Shown: positions 47,001-54,694, numbered from the stretch's first letter. The stretch: 64,000 bases of DNA from JAIEPM01 sp964546815 (GCA_964546815.1 CAZJLR010000011.1:71382-135381); one strand, 5' to 3'. A program made the numbers and translations. Notes: a model not told the origin generated them from the letters alone.

Positions 47001-48698
47001 ACCATTTCCGCCTTGCATTCCGGCGCCGCCAGTTCCGCCGCCTCCACCATTACCGCCTTTTCCACCGGTGGCGGTAATCGCTAATATGTTGGCAAACCCG
47101 CCAGCTGTAATCGTGATTGAGCCGGCATCACCGCCGTCGCCACCATTTGAACCGTTGTCGCCATTTCCACCGTTTAGGCCTGGGTTGCCGACGCCGCCTG
47201 TGGCTCCCAATCTGTTGTTTGTTCCGCCCTGGGCAGCTTGTTGTCCTGTGAAATCCCTACCATCCTGCCCCCTGCCTCCGGCTCCGCCAAACCCGCCCGA
47301 AGTATCTATGTTGGCGATAGTAACGCTCCCGGTGGCGTTTATAGTGACTGCGCCTCCCGAGCCCCCGCTGGTACCATTAAAAGAGCCGCTGCCGGCAACA
47401 CCATTTCTACCGCTGGTATCAACGTTGGCGAGGCTAATGTTGCCCTTACCCACAACATTATTCGTGTTGAGGGCCGTAACACTGATTGGTCCTCCACGAT
47501 TGACGAGACTTATGCCACCCATGTTGACGTTGCCGCCGCTCGCGCTGCCGCCGGTTATGTTGCCACTGGTATCAAATGTAACTCCAGCTCCAATTCTGGT
47601 GCTTGCAAAAGTAGAGTCGATTCTTCCGTTGCCGGTTATAGTGACATCACCGGATGCAAGAGCAATGAAATTCTGTCCGCCAGTCGAGAAAAGCGAGTTT
47701 AAGTTGCCACCCAGATCATTGTTATTGCTGGGAATGTTTAGCACCAGAGGACCATTGCCAGCCAGAAACACGGGATCGTTAGTCAAGACTGCCGAACCGA
47801 TGTCGAGAGTACCGCTTGCCACCTGCACTGATGTCGCTGCCGCATCGATGTTAACGGGTCCGTTGAGCGAACCAGCATCAATATGAACGGCATTACTGGG
47901 GCTGACAAAGTTGATATTTGCTCCAGTTACACTTCCGCCTTCAAGAGTTATGCCTTCAAGTATTGATGTTGAGGAAGACTGAAGCAGATCGTTTACGATT
48001 GACACATTATTGAGAGCATTGATTTGCCCGAGAGTATTCTGAATTAGAAGCGATTGATTTGTTATCGAACGGATGTCGATTGATCCACCGAGGCTCTGCA
48101 AGATGCCGTTTTGATTATTCAAAAGCGCTGTTGCGGCGTTCAAATTCCCAATCTGAGCCGAAATCACTCCGGAATTGACAATGGAGGTCAAAGCAGACAT
48201 GTTGACGTTTTGCACAGCAGACATGACTGCATTGCTTGTGTTGGTTATGGTATTGCCGGCGGTTACAGACAGATTGGCTGCCGAGCTAATGTTGCCATAG
48301 TTTGTAAAATTGTTTACTGCCGTGAAATAGAGACTCAGGCTGTGTGCAAGATAAATCGGATTGATAGTGATTCCCTGCAAGCCGCCTGCCGGCATAATTG
48401 ATGTAATCAATCCGCCGGCATTGTTGGTGATGTTCTGTGCAGAGAAATTAGCGACAGTAACATTTGGGTCGCTTGAATATGCAAATATTGTGCCGGAGTT
48501 TGTGAGGTTCCCGCTAAGCGCCAAACCCTTGCTGCCTAAATGGCCAAAGTCAATCGCAACTGTTTGGTTCTTTGCCACGTTCAGGATGCCTGAATCGGGT
48601 ACAGCGGTTAACTCCGCAGCACGACAATTGCTAACTGTGGCAGCAAGCATCGAAACAGAAAGCAATAGTGGAAAGAATCTCTTTCGAGCTTTAGCCAT
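40506..48698 (-). CDS. Giant exported Gly-rich beta-solenoid protein, 2730 aa, with FecR-like C-terminus
   Basis: ATG 48698, seven bases after GAGG. Signal peptide KRFFPLLLSVSMLAATVSNCRA. Residues ~30-400 are a solenoid related to the N-terminal solenoid of the 4125-aa protein (NFTNYGNISSAANLSVTAG). Residues ~430-985 are solenoid strands interrupted at a regular ~73-residue period by long GG-x-GG loops. A second Gly block lies at ~1060-1160. More solenoid follows. The shared PQNVVL domain is at ~2220-2330, then a linker, and finally a FecR-like domain (IQVQTPFGTMNINKGAIVLVV, VVDGRGVGLAPGAHLTITNH) with a helical basic tail ending in Lys-Ser. No barrel or sorting signal is visible. The gene is convergent with the other giant and lies downstream of a histidine kinase gene on the same strand. 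Confidence 0.88.
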   Translation of the reverse strand: MAKARKRFFPLLLSVSMLAATVSNCRAAELTAVPDSGILNVAKNQTVAIDFGHLGSKGLALSGNLTNSGTIFAYSSDPNVTVANFSAQNITNNAGGLITSIMPAGGLQGITINPIYLAHSLSLYFTAVNNFTNYGNISSAANLSVTAGNTITNTSNAVMSAVQNVNMSALTSIVNSGVISAQIGNLNAATALLNNQNGILQSLGGSIDIRSITNQSLLIQNTLGQINALNNVSIVNDLLQSSSTSILEGITLEGGSVTGANINFVSPSNAVHIDAGSLNGPVNIDAAATSVQVASGTLDIGSAVLTNDPVFLAGNGPLVLNIPSNNNDLGGNLNSLFSTGGQNFIALASGDVTITGNGRIDSTFASTRIGAGVTFDTSGNITGGSASGGNVNMGGISLVNRGGPISVTALNTNNVVGKGNISLANVDTSGRNGVAGSGSFNGTSGGSGGAVTINATGSVTIANIDTSGGFGGAGGRGQDGRDFTGQQAAQGGTNNRLGATGGVGNPGLNGGNGDNGSNGGDGGDAGSITITAGGFANILAITATGGKGGNGGGGGTGGAGMQGGNGGSAPAGTRGTGGDGGTGGNGGNGGTGGYGGIAGPISISAFSIQTRDVLATGGDGGFGGSGGIAGTGGDGGQRGPSGLNGGRGGNGNYGGDGGRGGLGGPGGAANIVTLTANQSVVVGGSLNMFGGVGGNGGNGGIGGVGGSGRDGGGTFTSASGGTAGSGGTGGSGFGGGDGGVGGTLNVLVFGSNGIFLNNAAISTAGGDGGRGGDGASGNNAGAPGAGGTAAFSGGRGGAGGSGGGAGSGGGGGAGAAGGDINISSVQFIRIQGNVQSFGGDGGNGGNGANGGTGGNGGNGGGAIRAGRGGTGGAGGSGGDGGGGGAGGGGGSVSIKSSVGDIVITPVQGPNGGMTTITNTPFDDGTGTFLYLAAGSTLLQVNNNRGFFVGQRIVLTDFDRQEEKLAVTAINGNNISVTPLRYTYISTTSAGVQENTPTIQMALQGVNSAGGTGGAGGNGGAGGNAGAGAASGVGIQISASANGTVQNARNFNINAGINFTIGTVGAAGGAGGLGGEGGLGGIGGNGGNIVLLAPEGQVGVSGSLIATGGDGGLPGVFGVTGRNGANGPNLVSFGISVGVNVVNDGSLISAITGPTLGLLGAVTIDNFSIGAVALTDPLTIVRGGGVGGGVLFLNQNNSQGESVFNAQLGVLESLRNPLYASITHNGGATRADVDLFSLQVFHVSDHGGANTADLSQGLANISAGNTVISPVTGFGRGVQAPILQSTAGMISESIGGVNTDLPAGLNLIKSGPPATGGNIHVRASQNLAGGGDAIQIAGIVSSLGGTGYSLAKLNNGLFPVAELGTGGAISMQGKSIIILGAGAQNPVVVSGGSISFLTRPNNVDVLIKPVLFGNLQWQTNLGLDIGNGFGIVQETSKTTIIQNANGDVDLTNSLFAAGGNMVVKGDLIVLASGNIRAIGIGGSITTNANVSGAIIMSAGDFAATKTYGTNSAAGEQAWMVLGGATSTGGDIYLPTVSIGSSSTYLVGLGAHSSSVANQQPFGSISTGAVTSSQGQSLDGSIYAFASQDITSTTGYKSDFVSLTSAHGNIGNINSALKVNAPFLAFNGFGGTYISSTTPTLNILTSQSTGAVINSTGDIRVLGTISVGGLILGGNTISVQNSITAYGSLGFINLNTVGSISDASTGLNFLTGNNIILQSSAGSISVASISASNSVDLIAMGAGGGVTAGNVSTNTLGILSGSAGATVGTTNAVNLVVRSAGDVQVTDTSAVNLGGVGRLPSHGQNFQLSAPGITVSGVLQADQNILLDASSGAAGVFLNRNVVAGNLVDIRSGGSISQTNSMVNATTLTMSAVVDIGSAAGSIVSTATSINIPTAGRDLFLYNDNANGSLTMNTGFTGRNYFIVEIGSLAVNGAINVSGDVSLVAVGGGSLSLAQNVSGSTVQLAGTNTNAGIGRISDGAVIQTGGIITASNSLILRSGDGGTHSTLSGGVLQTNVTGTLDFRSTGSTLVNNTGAITNLLGRATTFKITTNSDVSMGNIDTTNGDLSVVTSSGKLAIQDFTHILAHEGNITLSNLSANGTIAIGTEDSIFATRAAGAVIQFTVGPAAASFTNPISPSANISPAATGGGAVFFGANAALRISASAPTTIVRANGTNSAVVFDAASAAGGGIAVGGKSVISANVVPQLSSLDLNDPVVAKEIKTMQNLGFLGGSLVLNAAGQPIGGNVIILQTDIYTDLSGLSVPQNVVLGLNNFISPIRVDVSPVNFTNNVLINGVLSFTGTASQSNTVNIQSTANQPVLVTGANSVINSPGALSIVGNGSFDLSGAINVRSLNLQTTSGGIISNAAISAPSGVVNISTGNNGSVVVNNIINAISGAININANGSGTISGSGLLFTGQLSLTSGSGDIGSTKSPLITTVNTQVTSNTSGAVFVNKISFPAPTLTIPSSDGSEKIVQNVIPFLLNLEGLSNPPLMANGVLTVDGNLSLNGPILNIPAGENADSGQGNGQVGETASALPVIFIGAVPGDATGSTVGNDSNRLNRTANGGYSFGNGIAMFAPDKNIQVQTPFGTMNINKGAIVLVVATSRAVSIYDLHDEHANDVSVVVDGRGVGLAPGAHLTITNHSSESMGKVNPLQMIGHRRIESRVNAKTKEFSSEFSIASAITQLKSIAALRHSREAREQLVYRKLLKTAVVVSLMGSSKGAYQRTFAPKS
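41680..42030 (-). other. Domain shared with the 4125-aa giant, here near the C-terminus
   Basis: Encodes GGSLVLNAAGQPIGG and LSVPQNVVLGLNNF, matching the N-terminal domain encoded at 28553-28800. The relative order of this domain and the solenoid is therefore inverted between the two giants. Confidence 0.7.
45380..47410 (-). repeat. Regular poly-Gly loop insertions in a beta-solenoid
   Basis: Short beta-strand segments (for example GSITITAGGFANILAITATGG-type units) are centred near 47318, 47092, 46878, 46662, 46440, 46215 and 46005, that is every 210-226 bases. Between them lie Gly-rich loops of about 45-55 residues made of GGxGG and GGNGG. A separate Gly block follows near 45380-45670 after a non-repetitive insert. 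The antisense strand reads as Pro-rich open frames, which are artefacts of this composition. Confidence 0.85.
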
Positions 48699-49136
48699 TC
48701 ATTATCCTCAAAGGCGTTATGAGCAAGATTTTCTCTTGATCACCCATTCCTATTATGGAATGCAAACGCAGGCAAAGCAATCCTTAGGCATAGCTTGCAA
48801 TAGTGCTTGGAGCAAGCTTCTGTGGGTGAAAAACAGCATCATTACGGGCTCAACTTATGTGCAAGGCTAATAACACACGGCTGATTAAATTCTTGACAAC
48901 CTCAAAAAAGGCACTGCATCGGGAATTTGACACCTCTCATCTTGCAGACTTTAAGCTAAATGCTTTCACTTAGTCGACATTAGTACACTGGTCTGGGCGG
49001 ATAAAGTGACTTGAGACCAATGGTTTGGACTCTGAAAATCTCAACCTGACTGAGTTTACTAAATACCTTCAAGGCGCTGAAGTCGCCATCGAATAACGAC
49101 TCCTGACTCAAGTTACATGGCTCACGGTGTTCTTTA
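48699..49136. other. Intergenic region between kinase copy 2 and the 2730-aa gene
   Basis: 438 bases with no supported gene. It must hold the promoter of the 2730-aa gene. An 18-bp inverted repeat, CATTCC-TATTAT-GGAATG (48745-48762), lies 47-64 bases before its ATG. No clear terminator for the kinase gene is visible. Confidence 0.5.
48745..48762. promoter_or_regulatory. Inverted repeat upstream of the 2730-aa giant gene
   Basis: CATTCCTATTATGGAATG has perfect 6-bp arms and a 6-base AT centre. It is placed where a promoter or repressor site would be. The site is not repeated upstream of the other giant gene. Confidence 0.4.
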
Positions 49137-52100
49137 TCACTTAACTATAGGCAGAGTTATTAACACGGTGGTGCCTTCCTGTTTTGTTATCAGATTGATG
49201 GAGCCTGCATGCAGTTTGCAAAGCCGGTCTGCAAGCGGAAGTCCAAGTCCGGTAAGTGCTTTTCCTCTTACAAAACGGAAGCGATTAAAAATCTGCGGTT
49301 GCAGATCAGGATCGATGCCCGGTCCTTTGTCTTCGATTTCTGCCTTCAATGTGTCCTCAACTTCCCGCAAGGAAACTGTCAATTTTCCAGAATTAGGCGA
49401 TGCCGAAACAGCGTTAGCAATAACAATCGCACACAGGCGCGTGAGCAACTGTCTGTCACCTCGAATTATCGCATCATCAAACTCATCAGCTATGTCTACT
49501 GAAACACCTTTCGTTGCGGAGTCAATTAGTTTATTGAGGCTTTCTTCCAGAATCTCAGCGAAACACAATCTTTCTGTGCTCATGTTATATGTTCCTGAAT
49601 CAATTTTCTCAATCAGGAGCAAGTCGTTTATCTGCGATAGCAAATACTCTAACTCGTGAGTCGAATGTTTCAATATTTCTGCTGGCTCTTTTGCAATTTC
49701 TCCGCATGCACCATCGGCAAGTAACTCGATGCCAGTCAGCAAGGCAGTCAATGGAGTACGCAAATCATGATTGATAACGGCAATCAACTCTTGCTTTTGT
49801 GTCTCACCTTCCAAGATTGCGCTTGATGCCTCACACAATTGTTGGTCTAGCAATGTAAGCTCATCGTTGCCTGACAAAGACTGATTTATTGGTGTTCCTT
49901 GCGCAAAATCCTCTGTTTTGGCCTTTAGTAAATTGATTCTTTCAAGAATGCGCAGAGCAATAAACGAAGCGGCAAGAATTATGACGAGATCAGCAATGGC
50001 TGCTATGGCAAGAACAACAGACAATCTTGAACGAAAGATTTTGTCTCCTTCATACGCTGATTCAAAGCTTGCTTTTTGCAGGTCAAAAATCCTATAGATG
50101 GATTCTTCGATTTCATTAAAACAACTTTCAGCGCGCCCCTTAATTCGCATCATCGTGTCGAGTGATTTCTCAGGGTGTCTATCAAGGTAAGTTCCAATCT
50201 TGTGCACAATGCGCATTTGTTTATCGATGCCAGCAAGTTCCTGGTTTACTGATAGTCCTTTGGGCCAGATAACAATGTTTGAAGCAGCATCAACAATGAC
50301 CAAATAAGGTTTGTGCGCTGATATTACGAGCACCGAGTTTGGGTATCCATTACTGGCTGATTGCCAATATGGACTGTGTCCGTGATACAGAACAAGATTG
50401 CCATCTTTTTGGAATGCTGCACAGCAGTTACCTTTAGGATCTGCCTCTGGTTTGCCAGTCTCCCAGAGGCGCGTTCGTTTAGGTCCGTCTAGCACCAAAT
50501 TCCCGTCTGCTTGCATCAAAAGCCGAAAGAACCTTGTGCTTTTCGAGTGCCCTGCGTTTAGCAAGAGTGAGCCTGCAGGAAATTGAACTTGTTCACTCGA
50601 ACCAGAAATAAATTGGAGTTGGTCTGGTGCTTTGGACCTGCTCACAAGCCAATCGATCTTCTCTTGCATTTTTTTCAGCCAATCATCGGCTTCTTCAAAC
50701 TCACCCTGTCCTGCTGATTGTATGCTGAGTAAACACAGAGCAAAAAGGTCTTGTGTTTCCATTACGATTGCCTTTTCTTCAGCAAAATGTTTGGCACTCA
50801 ATGCAGATTGCTTGAATGTTTCGAATAACTCAAAGAATAGGAAAAATTGCACACAAATGAATAAGAGCATCATCGCAGTAAACTGCATTTTAATGCTGCC
50901 CGGTTTCTTATTCTTATTAACAGACGACGAACTTTCTAAATTCATATCTGGAGTGGCACTTGTTTGTCCAGCAGGAACAGTTGCCGACATTGGTAGCTTG
51001 AAAAAAAACATGCTGCCTTTGCCTGCTTCGCTCAGGCAGGCAATCTCACCACCATGTGCTTCGATTATATCCTTGCAAATAGCAAGCCCTAAACCAGTGC
51101 CGGCTCTTTTGACACCATCAAGAGCCTTTAGCTGACTGAACTTCTTAAACAACTTACCAATTTCAGATGCAGAAATACCGGGACCACTGTCCTTAACACT
51201 GACACAGTAATTTCTGCCGTCGCAAGTTAGTGAAAAAAGAATTTCTCCTTGATCTGGTGAGTACTTTATCGCATTAGAAAGCAAGTTGAGAACAACTCTG
51301 TCGATGAGTGCGCGATCTACATTCATTTCAAAATCCTGGCACTCAACCTGCAATTTGAGTTGTCGTTTGTTTAGCAAAGAATCAACAGATGACACAGCAG
51401 TTGCACAAAGGTCTTTGCTCGAGTAGCGACTGCATTGTAAGGTAATTTTATTGGACAAGCTTTGACTCAAAATTTCGCTCATCGAACCCAACAACTGAAT
51501 TAAAGAAGAAATATTTTTCCGTGCTCTTTCCAGAAGGCGCTTAGCCTCCGGGGTCCAAGATTCGGAGTCCAGGAGTTTGGTCAAAGAGTTGTCCACTCGA
51601 ATGAGTGCCGTCGTTTGTACAGACTGTAATAGTGCCAAATAGCTGCTGCGCCTATTTCTATCTTCGGCAAGACGAACAGACATTTGGTTGAAGCTATCAC
51701 GCAACGAAGAAATTTCATTATCTAGCCGGACTGGAGCGTCGATTTCTTCTAATAACTTGATCTTCTCGCAATCTTTTGCCAAACGGCTTATTGGGCGGCT
51801 TAACTGCATTTCGACAAAGAGGGCAAGCGCAATAGCAAACGCGATATTCACCAGCCCAGCAATATACAGCAGCGTAGTTGGCTCAAGCCCTAAAATGTTT
51901 CTTGTTGGCTTTAGTTGATAAGCAAGCCCCCGAACATGGTCCATTAGCTCTTTGAGAGTTGGGTAAGATTCAGTCCTTACATTTCTGAAATTTTCGATTG
52001 CGCCAAGCATCTTGTCTGCTGGGGCATCAACAATTGCTGCCTCGGCTGCGTCAAGTCGCGCGAAAACTTTTTCTAAAATATCGGTATTGCCAAGACTACT

Positions 52101-52472
52101 ACCGACAATCTTAAATTGCTTGACTGTAGAATTTGCTTGACTTTGACAAGCAACTCGAAGCATGCGCAAATCCTGAAGCAAAAAGCTGTCATCTGGCTTT
52201 AGCTCAAGCTGATTTAGCGTATTACTAAGCTTCTTGGTTAGTCCTATCTCTTTGGAAAGCTCCTGCAAAGCCTTAATTGTTGAGTATTCGCGATGTGCAA
52301 ACTGTTCGGTTCTATTGATGTCCAGACTGAGCACGCTTATGAAAACGGCTTCGATAATAGGCAAGAATACAAAAAACAATAGCAAACGAAGAGCGAGCGG
52401 TGACTGCAACAAACTTTTTAAGTTTGCGCTATTTTTCTCAGCAGGCTTTGCGACGGTAGATATAGATTTCAC
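49137..52472 (-). CDS. Double-module histidine kinase with bulb-type lectin-like sensor insert (copy 2)
   Basis: 1111 residues from GTG 52472, without a clear ribosome-binding site. It is a paralogue of the kinase at 19333. Module 1: helices at ~28-50 and ~201-221, HAMP, a DHp-like region with Ser-Ser in place of the acceptor His, and an ATPase (NLLSNAIKYSP, DSGPGIS, GTGLGL). Module 2: helices at ~533-550 and ~817-840 bracket a sensor containing, at ~625-740, a bulb-type lectin-like fold with two repeats of the mannose-binding type (MQADGNLVLD then LW, and FQKDGNLVLYHG then YWQS). HAMP, the acceptor His902 in INHDLRTPL, and a second ATPase (DKGPGID, TGLGLPLA) follow. The lectin insert is absent from copy 1. 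It would sense extracytoplasmic glycan. The 2730-aa giant gene lies 438 bases downstream on the same strand. Confidence 0.9.
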   Translation of the reverse strand: MKSISTVAKPAEKNSANLKSLLQSPLALRLLLFFVFLPIIEAVFISVLSLDINRTEQFAHREYSTIKALQELSKEIGLTKKLSNTLNQLELKPDDSFLLQDLRMLRVACQSQANSTVKQFKIVGSSLGNTDILEKVFARLDAAEAAIVDAPADKMLGAIENFRNVRTESYPTLKELMDHVRGLAYQLKPTRNILGLEPTTLLYIAGLVNIAFAIALALFVEMQLSRPISRLAKDCEKIKLLEEIDAPVRLDNEISSLRDSFNQMSVRLAEDRNRRSSYLALLQSVQTTALIRVDNSLTKLLDSESWTPEAKRLLERARKNISSLIQLLGSMSEILSQSLSNKITLQCSRYSSKDLCATAVSSVDSLLNKRQLKLQVECQDFEMNVDRALIDRVVLNLLSNAIKYSPDQGEILFSLTCDGRNYCVSVKDSGPGISASEIGKLFKKFSQLKALDGVKRAGTGLGLAICKDIIEAHGGEIACLSEAGKGSMFFFKLPMSATVPAGQTSATPDMNLESSSSVNKNKKPGSIKMQFTAMMLLFICVQFFLFFELFETFKQSALSAKHFAEEKAIVMETQDLFALCLLSIQSAGQGEFEEADDWLKKMQEKIDWLVSRSKAPDQLQFISGSSEQVQFPAGSLLLNAGHSKSTRFFRLLMQADGNLVLDGPKRTRLWETGKPEADPKGNCCAAFQKDGNLVLYHGHSPYWQSASNGYPNSVLVISAHKPYLVIVDAASNIVIWPKGLSVNQELAGIDKQMRIVHKIGTYLDRHPEKSLDTMMRIKGRAESCFNEIEESIYRIFDLQKASFESAYEGDKIFRSRLSVVLAIAAIADLVIILAASFIALRILERINLLKAKTEDFAQGTPINQSLSGNDELTLLDQQLCEASSAILEGETQKQELIAVINHDLRTPLTALLTGIELLADGACGEIAKEPAEILKHSTHELEYLLSQINDLLLIEKIDSGTYNMSTERLCFAEILEESLNKLIDSATKGVSVDIADEFDDAIIRGDRQLLTRLCAIVIANAVSASPNSGKLTVSLREVEDTLKAEIEDKGPGIDPDLQPQIFNRFRFVRGKALTGLGLPLADRLCKLHAGSINLITKQEGTTVLITLPIVK
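50253..50600 (-). other. Bulb-type lectin-like domain inside the kinase sensor
   Basis: Two clear units of the B-lectin type, Q-x-D-G-N-L-V-L-(Y/D), each followed by a Trp-containing strand, plus a third degenerate unit (LVIVDAASNIVIW). The canonical mannose-binding motif is QxDxNxVxY. The second unit (FQKDGNLVLYHG) fits it fully, and the first has Asp in place of the Tyr. Confidence 0.75.
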
Positions 52473-52553
52473 AGGAACAAATCTACTGCAATACTGCTGA
52501 AAATACCAGAGAGCAGGGTCATTGCTATTTCTTGGAGTATGCAGCTAGTCCTT

Positions 52554-53474
52554 TCAGGGCCAAACTTCCCTATAGCCATCGAATTCGGCAGGCCAGATGC
52601 CTTTGCCTTGAATTTCTTCTGCCTCCGCCGGGGTAATGCGCAAGAAGTAAACATCATCGTTTACAGTGTCTTCGGCCAAATACCACCATTCGCCACATGA
52701 TTGGCAACGTTTTAGATGTAGCCACATGGTTCGTGAACAAATCGAACGAAGGGTCGCAAGCTCAGGCATGTTCTCATCTGTGGACAGGATCCTTGAGTAT
52801 CGGCTTGGTAGAGTAATACAATAGCATTCTCGCCCAGGAAGCCTATCGAGAAACTGCTTTAATCGTTGCCTTGTCGCCGCAACGGCTTTGTCATCGTTGA
52901 AATCTAAGGCGATCAATTCGAGAAACAAGTCTTTCTCAATTTCCCTCTCAAGCTCATCATAATGAGTGTAAAGCCACTCACTAAACGAATTCCGAAGGTC
53001 ATCTTCTCTTGCAAATGACCACAAAATATCCAAAATAGATTTTGAAAGACTCTTTTCTAAAGGACTTATCCAACCTAAACCACCGCATCTACATAGAAAC
53101 TTGCGCGAGCCCATGCCATCAGGGGTTCCAGTGCCGTGGCACCGAGGGCAAACAATCGCTTCGATGGGGCACGCAGGCATTAGAGTGGAAAGCTCTGGAA
53201 AATTCCTAGCAGCCTGACAGAGTGCAGTTCGTATCCAAAAGGGATTCTTCTCGACATCAGCATTGCCTGAAATATTGTCGCGAAAGAGAACAGTTCCGTC
53301 AGTACGAAGTGCAAATAATCCATTCCAAACATGGCAGACAGGCACGGCGTCAATTCTTCTGCTGAAATTGCGAAGTTTATTCGGATCTGGTTCAGAGCTA
53401 TTTACGAACGCCACCAACCGCGATCGGATGAGAGCTTGAGTATTTGTGTCGAGCTCCATAAATCTCATCCTCAT
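52554..53474 (-). CDS. Cys-rich zinc-ribbon-like protein of unknown function
   Basis: 306 residues. Three ATGs in the first six codons make the exact start uncertain; the third (53459) has GAGG nine bases upstream. There is no signal peptide. Two Cys pairs form a DnaJ-like zinc module (CPRCHGTGTPDG, then FLCRCGGLGW) at ~108-135. A CxxC (CQSCGEWWYL) lies near ~255, followed by a VYFLRITPAEAEEI segment. The last part resembles domains in small proteins found near polymorphic toxins, but no family can be named. Upstream of the kinase gene on the same strand, with an 81-base gap. Confidence 0.6.
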   Translation of the reverse strand: MRMRFMELDTNTQALIRSRLVAFVNSSEPDPNKLRNFSRRIDAVPVCHVWNGLFALRTDGTVLFRDNISGNADVEKNPFWIRTALCQAARNFPELSTLMPACPIEAIVCPRCHGTGTPDGMGSRKFLCRCGGLGWISPLEKSLSKSILDILWSFAREDDLRNSFSEWLYTHYDELEREIEKDLFLELIALDFNDDKAVAATRQRLKQFLDRLPGRECYCITLPSRYSRILSTDENMPELATLRSICSRTMWLHLKRCQSCGEWWYLAEDTVNDDVYFLRITPAEAEEIQGKGIWPAEFDGYREVWP

Positions 53475-53607
53475 TTCCGAGCGAAGCAGCTACAAGCCGA
53501 ATCTAATCATGGAGTCCAGAAGGATATTATAATCTAAGAGGAATTGCTTGCCGACGCAAATCATGCTTTTAATTTCAACGGTTAAACTGATTTTTCAGGA
53601 CTCTCTT

Positions 53608-54081
53608 ATGTCGCCAACCGAATTCAATTTGCCCAAGGGCATCAACTTTAATTGCACAGAGAGCGTCCCTATTACCGTTTTGTCAAAAGCTCTTTGTCGC
53701 GTAGCTGCATTTCTTCAAGACCTGGATTCATCCGCAGAACTTCTGCGCTACGAAGACTGGTGGGAGCACGACGGGCTTCACTTCTATAAAGGGCCAATGA
53801 ATTTTCATCAACTCTTTGCGCTGGTGGAATCTCCGCGAGCGTTGCTGGAATCTATGCAAGGAGATGATTTCGTCTTTGTAGGCGTTTTAGCTGCTGATGC
53901 CTCGTGGTATCTTCGGTTTTATGTTGCATGGGATGACGAAGGGAAAGAATTATTTGGACGATTTGACATCACGTTATCTGAATCAACTGCAGAAAAATTT
54001 GGCAAACTGATACTCGAAGAAGGTGAAATTTCCATGATGAAGGAGGATGCTCTATGCTACTACAAATCATGCAAGCGTTAG
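53608..54081 (+). CDS. Small cytosolic protein of unknown function
   Basis: 157 residues from ATG 53608, eight bases after AGGA. The frame is open upstream to 53548 but that part lacks a start context. Acidic and aromatic-rich (LRYEDWWEHDGLHFYKG, SWYLRFYVAWDDEGKELFG). The size, acidity and fold pattern resemble immunity-type proteins. It is followed 73 bases later by a barstar-like gene on the same strand. No recognised family. Confidence 0.6.
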   Translation: MSPTEFNLPKGINFNCTESVPITVLSKALCRVAAFLQDLDSSAELLRYEDWWEHDGLHFYKGPMNFHQLFALVESPRALLESMQGDDFVFVGVLAADASWYLRFYVAWDDEGKELFGRFDITLSESTAEKFGKLILEEGEISMMKEDALCYYKSCKR

Positions 54082-54154
54082 TCACACTGCAAAGGTCCAG
54101 GCGTATTGACGCAAACCGGGATTACATGAATCTTTCTCAATTGAGGTAAATTGG

Positions 54155-54694
54155 GTGGCGGCGTTTGAAAGTCTGGATTGGCGAAGGATAGATGTAACAG
54201 CAATTGTGGGCTTTGCCGGAATTGCAACAATAGAACCTAAACGTGCGGACGCTTGTCGAACATGGCTTCGCAACGAACGCTATGAAATAAGGTCCTTCGA
54301 TTGCTCAAAAGGAACCGGAGCAATTGTTCTTCAACTTGCGCAGATGTTGGACTGGCAAAAACAGTTCGGTTATGAATTAGAGCCAGACTGTAGAAATCTT
54401 GATGCAATGCGTGATGGATTATCATACTTAGAGACAAATGAAGAGTTTAGTGGAACTGTTCTTGAATTTTCCTGTCCAGAGTCGATTCCGAAAGAGGACT
54501 CTGAATGGTTCAAAGGATTGCTCGCTATTATTCAAGAGCAAAGTCGCAGGCAGCTTGCATTGGGTAATCGATTGTTCGCACTCCTGGTTTTGTCGGATGA
54601 CAAATCACCGCTAATTGGCCAAGTGATTGACCAGGCAAAAATTCCTGGGCCTTTTTGGGACCCGTGCAAAGAAATTCACGAGTTCAATCTCTAG
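54155..54694 (+). CDS. Barstar-like protein
   Basis: 179 residues from GTG 54155, after GAGGT. The barstar core is visible: strand YEIRSFDCS, helix AIVLQLAQMLDW, a connector GYELEPDCR and the signature NLDAMRDGL. The two Asp residues that pair with barnase (here Asp83 and Asp87) are kept. A ~90-residue C-terminal part follows, longer than classical barstar (about 90 residues in total). Barstar proteins bind and block barnase-type ribonucleases. No barnase-like gene is in the window, so the target is unknown. Probably co-transcribed with the preceding small gene. Confidence 0.65.
   Translation: MAAFESLDWRRIDVTAIVGFAGIATIEPKRADACRTWLRNERYEIRSFDCSKGTGAIVLQLAQMLDWQKQFGYELEPDCRNLDAMRDGLSYLETNEEFSGTVLEFSCPESIPKEDSEWFKGLLAIIQEQSRRQLALGNRLFALLVLSDDKSPLIGQVIDQAKIPGPFWDPCKEIHEFNL

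Noticed and set aside
45571..47886. Long Pro-rich open frames on the plus strand (365 and 313 codons)
   Set aside because: They are antisense to the Gly-rich part of the 2730-aa gene. GGN codons read backwards as CCN (Pro), and the lack of stops is a composition effect. No start context or domain.
44000..48000. Possible CRISPR-like or satellite DNA because of the short regular repeats
   Set aside because: The periodicity is of coding Gly codons in an open frame of 2730 codons. There are no identical repeats with unique spacers.
28056..48698. Two-partner secretion or autotransporter assignment for the giants
   Set aside because: The solenoid type would fit, but there is no N-terminal TPS domain, no C-terminal barrel and no TpsB gene in the window, so the export route is left open.
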